NCBI GenBank assembly: GCA_020029625.1
Contig: JAIBJP010000063.1
Location: 1-10,027 of the forward strand
DNA length: 10,027 nt
Direction: 5' to 3'
From: Actinomycetota bacterium
Lineage (GTDB): Bacteria > Actinomycetota > Thermoleophilia > Gaiellales > Gaiellaceae
Shown in pieces: positions 4,936-10,027 of the stretch; the first letter of the stretch is position 1; every line of letters begins with the position of its first letter. The notes under the pieces were generated by a model, which did not search any database, was not told the DNA's origin, and saw only the letters and a program-made list of their open reading frames with translations. The position numbers and the translations under genes are program-made.

Positions 4936-5526
4936 ATGGCTGCGCAAGTCGAAGCGGGCAAGGTCCTCCTGGATTCCGAGGCCCTAAACCGGACGCTCGC
5001 CCGTATAGCTCACGAGATCGTCGAAGGGAACCGTGATCTCGAGCGCACCGCGCTCGTCGGCATCCACACGCGTGGCGTCCCGCTCGCGCAGCGCCTCCGC
5101 CGCCACATCGCCGACTTCGGAGGGGTCGAAGTCGCGCTCGGGATTGTCGACATCACGTTTCACCGCGACGACGTGATGGTCAGAGACGGCCAGGCCCCGC
5201 GCCATCCCCAGCCGGTCGTCCGCTCGACGAGGCTCGACTTCCCGCTGGAGGGCATGACGTGCGTGCTCGTCGACGACGTGCTCTCGACCGGACGGACGAT
5301 CCGTGCGGCGATCGAGACGATCTTCGAGTACGGACGGCCCGCGCGCGTGCAACTCGCCTGCCTCGTCGACCGGGGCCATCGCGAGCTTCCGATCCGCCCT
5401 GACTATGTGGGGAAGAACCTGCCTACGTCCCGCGGCGAGCGCATCCAGGTGCAGCTCGTCGAGGTCGACGAGGTCGACCGCATCCTGCTCGTCCCCGAGC
5501 CCGAGAAAGGAAGGCACGATGGCTGA
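4936..5526 (+). CDS. pyrR: PyrR, pyr operon RNA-binding regulator / uracil phosphoribosyltransferase
   Basis: Bifunctional protein that senses UMP/UTP against PRPP, binds the pyr mRNA hairpin, and often has weak uracil phosphoribosyltransferase activity. At 196 residues it is close to the family length of about 180-190. The PRPP-binding motif VDDVLSTGRT spans residues 112-121, with acidic D113-D114. Other family blocks are GIHTRGVPLAQRL, GIVDITFHRDD and LVDRGHRELPIRPDYVGKN. ATG 4936 is preferred because AAAGGAG sits 6 nt upstream; two TTG codons at 4930 and 4933 would crowd the ribosome site. It is the first gene of the operon and its own ribosome site lies inside its target hairpin, so it should autoregulate. 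The final 8 nt overlap pyrB. Confidence 0.96.
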   Translation: MAAQVEAGKVLLDSEALNRTLARIAHEIVEGNRDLERTALVGIHTRGVPLAQRLRRHIADFGGVEVALGIVDITFHRDDVMVRDGQAPRHPQPVVRSTRLDFPLEGMTCVLVDDVLSTGRTIRAAIETIFEYGRPARVQLACLVDRGHRELPIRPDYVGKNLPTSRGERIQVQLVEVDEVDRILLVPEPEKGRHDG

Positions 5527-6517
5527 GGTCCGTCCATTGCTCCGCGACGAGCTCCTGCCGCCGAGACGCCTCGAACGGCGGCACCTGATCTCGATCGCCG
5601 ATCTGACGCGGGAGGACGTGGAGCGGCTGCTCTCGCTCGCCCGGGCCTTCGGACGGTCGCTCGAACGGGAGGTGAAGAAACTTCCGACGCTCAAGGGGCG
5701 AACCGTCGTGAACCTCTTCTTCGAGTCCTCGACGCGGACCTCATCCAGCTTCGAGCTCGCCGCCAAGCGTCTGTCGGCCGACGTCATGTCGATCAAGTCG
5801 TCGGGCTCGGCCGTGGACAAGGGTGAGTCGCTCAAGGACACGGCCATCACGATCGGTGCCTACGACCCAGACGTGGTCGTCATCCGCCATCCACACATCG
5901 GCGCTCCGCACGTCGTCGCGCGCTGGACGAAGGCGCACATCGTCAACGCGGGCGACGGAACGCACCAGCATCCAACCCAGGCGCTGCTCGACCTGTACAC
6001 GATCGACGAGGAGCTCGGCGGGGTCTCGGGCGTGCACGTGGCGATCGTCGGGGACGTGCTGCACTCGCGCGTAGCCCGCTCGAACATTCAGGCCCTCGCG
6101 CTCATGGGCGCGCGCGTCACCGTCGTCGGCCCGCCGGCACTCATCCCGCGGGGCATCGAGGCGCTCGGCTGCGAGGTCTCGTACTCGATCGACACGATCC
6201 GGGACGCCGACGTCGTCTACGTCCTGCGCATGCAGCGAGAGCGCATGCTCGAGGGCGCCAACTACGTCCCCAGCCTCCGCGAGTACACCGCACGCTGGGG
6301 GGTGACGCCCGGGCGGCTGCGACCGGGCCAGAAGGTCATGCATCCCGGTCCGATGAACCGCGGAGTCGAGATCGACGCGGCGGTTGCCGACGCAGCCGAT
6401 GCGCTGATCGAGCGCCAGGTTCGAAGCGGCCTCGTTGTGCGCATGGCGGTCCTCTACGACCTCCTCACGCACGGGCCCGTCGAAGTGAAGGTCGCCGAGA
6501 TCGAGGAGGTCGCCTGA
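5519..6517 (+). CDS. pyrB: Aspartate carbamoyltransferase catalytic chain
   Basis: Catalyses carbamoyl phosphate plus L-aspartate to N-carbamoyl-L-aspartate, the second step of de novo pyrimidine synthesis, in the cytoplasm. At 332 residues it is a normal, somewhat long catalytic chain. Carbamoyl phosphate contacts are visible: FESSTRTS (S71-T74), the mobile-loop lysine K101 in SAVDKGES and HPTQ (151-154). Aspartate-side motifs RMQRER (237-242) and HPGPMNRG (275-282) are also present. The ATG at 5519 is preceded by AAAGGAAGG and overlaps the pyrR stop as ATGGCTGA, favouring coupled translation. No pyrI regulatory subunit lies alongside, as usual outside enterobacteria and archaea. The stop forms TGATG with the mini-ORF that follows. 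Confidence 0.97.
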   Translation: MAEVRPLLRDELLPPRRLERRHLISIADLTREDVERLLSLARAFGRSLEREVKKLPTLKGRTVVNLFFESSTRTSSSFELAAKRLSADVMSIKSSGSAVDKGESLKDTAITIGAYDPDVVVIRHPHIGAPHVVARWTKAHIVNAGDGTHQHPTQALLDLYTIDEELGGVSGVHVAIVGDVLHSRVARSNIQALALMGARVTVVGPPALIPRGIEALGCEVSYSIDTIRDADVVYVLRMQRERMLEGANYVPSLREYTARWGVTPGRLRPGQKVMHPGPMNRGVEIDAAVADAADALIERQVRSGLVVRMAVLYDLLTHGPVEVKVAEIEEVA

Positions 6518-6573
6518 TGGCAATCTCCTCGCTCAAATCTCACGTCCTGATCTTTTCGCGTGGTGATCGCTGA
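6517..6573 (+). CDS. 18-codon mini-ORF bridging pyrB and pyrC
   Basis: Encodes MAISSLKSHVLIFSRGDR. Its ATG shares the A of the pyrB stop (TGATG, 6515-6519) and its TGA shares the A of the pyrC start (TGATG, 6571-6575). It has a strong ribosome site, GAGGAGGT at 6503-6510, 6 nt before the ATG, while pyrC has only weak GGTGAT-like sequence before its start. The codons (TCT, AAA, TTT) are more A/T-rich than the flanking genes. The peptide resembles nothing I recognise. It may serve to carry ribosomes from pyrB to pyrC, act as a leader-type peptide, or be a remnant of an intergenic spacer that happens to be open. The exact end-to-end fit and the ribosome site argue that it is translated. Confidence 0.5.
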   Translation: MAISSLKSHVLIFSRGDR

Positions 6574-7853
6574 TGCTCTTCGGAGGAAACGGCCGCAAGG
6601 ACGACCTCGTCCTTGAGTGCATCCGCGTCGTCGATCCCACGCAGGGAATCGACGAGGTCTTGACGGTCACGGTGGAGCAGGGCGTCATCACGCGGCTCGA
6701 GCCCACGGCGACGACGGCGAGTGGCAGGATCGTCGCGCCGGCCTTCGTCGACCCGCACGTCCACCTGCGCACTCCGGGCCGCGAGGACGAGGAGGACATC
6801 GCGTCCGGCACGCGCGCCGCGGCCGCGGGCGGCTACTGCGCGATCCTCGCGATGCCGAACACCGATCCGGTAATCGACTCGGCGGCTGTGCTCGGCGCTC
6901 TCGTCGAGCGCGCCGAGGTCGAAGCCGAGATCCCGGTCGGCTTCCTCGCCGCGATCAGCAAACGACAGGAGGGCGCCGAGCTCACGGAGATGATCGAGCT
7001 CGCCGAGCGCGGCGCCGCCGGCTTCAGCGACGACGGCCGACCGGTCGTGTCGGCTGGGCTCCTCCGCCGCGCGCTCCAGTACCACGAGGTCGCCGGCCGC
7101 CCGATCGCACTCCACTGCGAAGAGCCGGCGCTCTCTCGCTCCGGCCAGATGCACGAGGGGATCGTCTCGGCCGAGCTCGGGTTCCACGGATACCCCTCCG
7201 TGGCCGAAAGCGTGATGGTCGGCCGCGACCTCGCCCTGGCCGCCCACGAGGGGCAGCCAATCCACTTGCTGCATCTCTCGGCCCGCGAGTCCGTCGAGGC
7301 GCTGCACCAAGCTCAGGCAGCCGGCGTCGCGGCGACGGGGGAGGTCACGCCACACCATCTTTGCCTGACTGACGAGGCTGTGAGGTCCCTCGATCCGAAC
7401 CTGAAGATGAATCCTCCCTTGCGATCGGAGGAGGACAGGAAGGCGCTGATCGAGGGGATCAGGGACGGGACGATCGCTGCGATCGCCACCGACCACGCCC
7501 CGCACGCCGGCTACGAGAAGGATGTGCCCTTCGAGGAGGCGCCGTTCGGGGTCACGGGGCTCGAGACCGCCTTCGCCGTGCTCAACACTCGGCTCGTCGA
7601 GCCGGGGATCCTCTCGCTCGCCACCGTGCTCGAACGCCTGAGCGCCGGACCGGCCCGGATCTACGGCCTCGAGCCGCCGCGGATCGCCGTAGGGGCGCCC
7701 GCGAACCTGGTCGTGCTCGACCTGGAGGCGACGTGGTGCGTGGCGCATGACGAGTTTCGCTCCCGGTCTGCCAACTCGTGGCTCCTGGGCTCGACGCTCA
7801 CGGGGAAGGTCGTCCAGACCGTCGCCGACGGAAAGATCGTCTTCGCGGCGTGA
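6573..7853 (+). CDS. pyrC: Dihydroorotase (type I)
   Basis: Zinc amidohydrolase that cyclises N-carbamoyl-L-aspartate to dihydroorotate, third step of pyrimidine synthesis, cytoplasmic. Its 426 residues fit the type I family. Metal and active-site residues are present: H62-x-H64 with R66 in DPHVHLRTPGRE, N96 in MPNTDP, D153 in FSDDGRP, H181 in LHCEE, H234 in HLLHLSA, and D307 in ATDHAPH. An active enzyme rather than a non-catalytic paralogue is therefore expected. The ATG at 6573 overlaps the mini-ORF stop and lacks a good ribosome site of its own, so translation probably depends on coupling. A GGAGGA at 6581-6586 lies inside the coding region with no usable start after it. The 3' end overlaps carA as GTGA. 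Confidence 0.97.
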   Translation: MLFGGNGRKDDLVLECIRVVDPTQGIDEVLTVTVEQGVITRLEPTATTASGRIVAPAFVDPHVHLRTPGREDEEDIASGTRAAAAGGYCAILAMPNTDPVIDSAAVLGALVERAEVEAEIPVGFLAAISKRQEGAELTEMIELAERGAAGFSDDGRPVVSAGLLRRALQYHEVAGRPIALHCEEPALSRSGQMHEGIVSAELGFHGYPSVAESVMVGRDLALAAHEGQPIHLLHLSARESVEALHQAQAAGVAATGEVTPHHLCLTDEAVRSLDPNLKMNPPLRSEEDRKALIEGIRDGTIAAIATDHAPHAGYEKDVPFEEAPFGVTGLETAFAVLNTRLVEPGILSLATVLERLSAGPARIYGLEPPRIAVGAPANLVVLDLEATWCVAHDEFRSRSANSWLLGSTLTGKVVQTVADGKIVFAA

Positions 7854-8893
7854 GCGGCCTGCTCGTCCTCGAAGATGGGACTCTCTTCCGCGGGCGGTCG
7901 GTCGGAGCGCCCGGCATCGCCTACGGCGAGGCCGTCTTCACGACCGCGATGAGCGGCTACCAGGAGATCGTCACCGACCCGAGCTATGCGGAGCAGATCG
8001 TCTGCTTCACGGCGCCGATGGTGGGCAACTACGGGGTGGCCGAGGGACGAGCGGAGTCCGGGCGTGTGCACGCGCGAGCTGTGCTCATGCGCCAGGCCGG
8101 GGGAGACGAGTGGACGCGGTGGCTCGCGGCCAGGGGCGTTGTCGCGCTCGAGGAGATCGACACGCGAAGCATCGTCCTCCACCTCCGCGACCGCGGAGCG
8201 ATGCGGGCGGCCGCCGTGGCCGGCCACGCTTCCGCTGGCGAAGTCTTGTCGCAGGTGCGAGCCGAGGCTCCCATGCAGGGCCGCGCGCTCGTGGCCGGCG
8301 TCTCGACGGAGAAGGTTTACAGGCTCGGGCGGGCCGGCCTCCACGTGGCCGTGATCGACTTCGGCGTCAAGGAGTCGATTCTGCGCCGCCTGGTCGCCGC
8401 CGGCGCACAGACGACAGTCTTTCCGCACGACGTCGACGCGGACACCGTGCTGACGGCCCGGCCGGACGGGATCCTGCTCTCGAACGGGCCCGGAGACCCC
8501 GCGGCGCTGGTCGAGCGGGTAGCGGTGGTGCGAGAGCTGATCGGGCGCGTACCCCTCCTGGGGATCTGCCTCGGGCACCAGCTTCTCGGCCTGGCAGCCG
8601 GCCTCGCGACCTTCAAGCTGCCCTTCGGCCACCGCGGCGCGAACCATCCCGTGCTCGAGATCGGGACGAACCGGGTGCTCGTCACGAGCCAGAACCACGG
8701 CTTTGCGGTGCAAGGTGACGGACCGCAGGTCACCCACGTCTCGCTCTACGACGGCACCGTGGAAGGGCTCTCGCTGCCGCGTGAGGGCGCTCGCTCGTTG
8801 CAGTTCCATCCCGAGGCGGGCCCAGGCCCGCATGATGCCTGGCCTCTGCTCGAAGGCTGGGTCGAGGAGCTGAGGGTTGCCGAAGCGGCCTGA
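7850..8893 (+). CDS. carA: Carbamoyl-phosphate synthase small (glutaminase) subunit
   Basis: Class I glutamine amidotransferase subunit that releases ammonia from glutamine and passes it to CarB for carbamoyl phosphate synthesis, feeding both pyrimidine and arginine pathways. It has 347 residues against a usual 360-380, so it is slightly short. The N-terminal CarA-specific domain shows TTAMSGYQEIVTDPSY, and the C-terminal glutaminase has the catalytic triad C240 in GICLGHQLLG and H320 and E322 in FHPEAGPGPHD. The GTG at 7850 gives the expected N-terminus (LLVLEDGTLFRG) and forms a GTGA overlap with the pyrC stop; an upstream in-frame start at 7778 would lie deep inside pyrC. It overlaps carB by 17 nt. 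Confidence 0.96.
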   Translation: MSGLLVLEDGTLFRGRSVGAPGIAYGEAVFTTAMSGYQEIVTDPSYAEQIVCFTAPMVGNYGVAEGRAESGRVHARAVLMRQAGGDEWTRWLAARGVVALEEIDTRSIVLHLRDRGAMRAAAVAGHASAGEVLSQVRAEAPMQGRALVAGVSTEKVYRLGRAGLHVAVIDFGVKESILRRLVAAGAQTTVFPHDVDADTVLTARPDGILLSNGPGDPAALVERVAVVRELIGRVPLLGICLGHQLLGLAAGLATFKLPFGHRGANHPVLEIGTNRVLVTSQNHGFAVQGDGPQVTHVSLYDGTVEGLSLPREGARSLQFHPEAGPGPHDAWPLLEGWVEELRVAEAA

Positions 8894-10027
8894 CCTGCGC
8901 TCCATCTGCGTGATCGGGTCCGGGCCGATCGTCATCGGACAGGCCTGCGAGTTCGACTACGCGGGCAGCCAGGCTCTCAAGGTGCTCCGCGCGGAGGGGT
9001 TCCGCACGATCGTCGTCAACTCGAACCCTGCGACGATCATGACCGACCCCGGCTTCGCCGATCGGACCTATCTCGAGCCGCTCGACCTCGAAGGGGTGGA
9101 GGGAGTGCTGGCCCGGGAGCGCCCGGATGCGCTACTGCCGACTCTCGGTGGCCAGACCGCGCTCAACCTCTCGAGCGAGCTGGCCCAGAAGGGCGTGCTG
9201 GACGTGCTCGGGGTCGAGCTGATCGGCGCGGGCTACGAGGCGATCCGCCGCGCCGAGGACCGTGAGCTCTTCCGCGAGACGATGAGAGACGTCGGCCTGC
9301 GAGTGCCCGAGTCGGTGATCGTGACGAGCCCCGAGGAGCTCCCGGGCGACTTGCACTTCCCCGTGATCCTGCGCCCGGCCTTCACGCTAGGGGGTCACGG
9401 TGGCGGCATCGTCCGGGCCGCTTCGGACCTCGAGCGGATGCTGGAGCTCGGCCTGCGCGAGAGTCCGGTAGGCCAGGTGCTCGTGGAGGAGTCTCTGATC
9501 GGGTGGGACGAGTTCGAGCTCGAAGTCATGCGCGACGCCGCTGACAACGTCGTCATCGTCTGCTCGATCGAGAACGTCGATCCGATGGGCGTGCACACCG
9601 GCGACTCCATCACGGTGGCGCCCGCCCAGACCCTCACCGACAAGGAGTACCAGACGATGCGGGACGCCGCCCTCGCGATCATCCGCGAGATCGGCGTCGA
9701 GACGGGCGGCTCCAACATCCAGTTCGCCGTGAACCCTCAGGATGGCCGGATGGTCGTCATCGAGATGAACCCCCGGGTGAGCCGCTCCTCCGCGCTCGCG
9801 TCCAAGGCGACCGGCTTCCCCATCGCGAAGATCGCCGCCAAGCTGGCTGTCGGCTACACGCTCGACGAGCTCCGGAACGACATCACGCGGGAGACGCCGG
9901 CCTGCTTCGAGCCGACGATCGACTACTGTGTCGTCAAGATCCCACGCTGGGCGTTCGAGAAGTTCCCGGAAGCCGACCAGACCCTCACCACCCAGATGAA
10001 GTCGGTCGGCGAGGTGATGGCGATCGG
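8877..10027 (+). CDS. carB: Carbamoyl-phosphate synthase large subunit, N-terminal part (runs off window)
   Basis: Synthetase subunit that makes carbamoyl phosphate from bicarbonate, two ATP and ammonia supplied by CarA. The window holds the first 383 codons of an enzyme usually near 1,070 residues, so most of the first ATP-grasp half is present. Seen: PIVIGQACEFDYAGSQA, NPATIMTDP, LGGQTALN (90-97), R129, FTLGGHGGG (169-177, H174 where other residues are common), SLIGWDEFELEVMRD, VDPMGVHTGDSI, and EMNPRVSRSSALASKATG. The TTG at 8877 matches the family start (M-PKR-D-RSI) and has GAGGAG at 8864-8869, 7 nt upstream. It overlaps the carA stop by 17 nt. No frameshift is seen to the window end. 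Confidence 0.96.
   Translation, partial: MPKRPDLRSICVIGSGPIVIGQACEFDYAGSQALKVLRAEGFRTIVVNSNPATIMTDPGFADRTYLEPLDLEGVEGVLARERPDALLPTLGGQTALNLSSELAQKGVLDVLGVELIGAGYEAIRRAEDRELFRETMRDVGLRVPESVIVTSPEELPGDLHFPVILRPAFTLGGHGGGIVRAASDLERMLELGLRESPVGQVLVEESLIGWDEFELEVMRDAADNVVIVCSIENVDPMGVHTGDSITVAPAQTLTDKEYQTMRDAALAIIREIGVETGGSNIQFAVNPQDGRMVVIEMNPRVSRSSALASKATGFPIAKIAAKLAVGYTLDELRNDITRETPACFEPTIDYCVVKIPRWAFEKFPEADQTLTTQMKSVGEVMAI

Noticed and set aside
4984..5850. 288-codon antisense open frame across pyrR/pyrB
   Set aside because: It crosses two well-supported genes, has no ribosome site or recognisable domain, and its composition is that of a mirrored high-GC gene.
6540..7748. 402-codon antisense open frame opposite pyrC
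   Set aside because: Mirror of a complete dihydroorotase; rich in Arg, Asp and His with no motif.
7661..8935. 424-codon antisense open frame opposite pyrC end and carA
   Set aside because: Spans an overlap of two confident genes on the other strand and shows no protein-like pattern.
9391..9404. H174 in the carB glycine loop (GGHGGG) as an inactivating change
   Set aside because: This position varies among CarB proteins while the surrounding glycines and flanking motifs are intact, so there is no reason to infer loss of function.
1..10027. CRISPR arrays, insertion sequences, tRNA/rRNA genes, phage or defence genes
   Set aside because: I saw no regularly spaced repeats, transposase motifs, tRNA-like cloverleaf or rRNA sequence; gene content is chromosomal housekeeping.

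Overview
The window is high-GC DNA, about two-thirds G+C by eye, with very strong G/C bias at third codon positions. Overlapping genes, little intergenic space, apparent leaderless starts, a Gram-positive/actinobacterial type LexA box and a PyrR-regulated pyr operon all suggest an actinobacterium. A deep lineage such as Thermoleophilia is possible, but that is a guess from gene content. Much of the window is core metabolism; the interest lies in the regulatory layer and in gene boundaries.

Region 1 (1-1789, + strand): the 3' end of one M29 aminopeptidase, a complete second M29 aminopeptidase, and a YfcE/MJ0936-type metallophosphoesterase. All three overlap at their ends. The phosphoesterase has no ATG, GTG or TTG that includes its first metal motif; it most likely starts at a CTG forming a CTGA overlap with the upstream stop.

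Region 2 (1790-2074, +): a small protein with one N-terminal membrane segment and a C-terminal LysM domain. An 18-bp perfect palindrome matching the CGAAC-N4-GTTCG LexA operator overlaps its start codon. This architecture matches SOS-induced cell-division suppressors of the YneA type, and is the most interesting locus here.

Region 3 (2083-3414, - strand): a membrane-anchored HD-GYP cyclic-di-GMP phosphodiesterase with an extracytoplasmic sensor region, convergent with the LysM gene and divergent from the next gene.

Region 4 (3479-4682, +): ribonuclease Z, apparently leaderless, followed by a small DUF2007-like protein. As written, the RNase Z frame runs 134 nt into the next gene. Removing one G from a GGGG run would give a stop at the family's normal length, so an indel is likely.

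Region 5 (4683-4935): an intergenic stretch rich in dyads, then a predicted promoter and a PyrR-binding RNA hairpin whose 3' strand contains the pyrR Shine-Dalgarno sequence. This implies translational repression of the operon by uridine nucleotides.

Region 6 (4936-10027, +): the de novo pyrimidine operon pyrR-pyrB-(18-codon mini-ORF)-pyrC-carA-carB, the last cut by the window edge. CarAB makes carbamoyl phosphate, PyrB condenses it with aspartate, and PyrC closes the ring to dihydroorotate. Every junction overlaps, so repression at the single PyrR-controlled ribosome site could spread through translational coupling. The mini-ORF, joined by TGATG to pyrB on one side and pyrC on the other and carrying its own strong ribosome site, is unusual.
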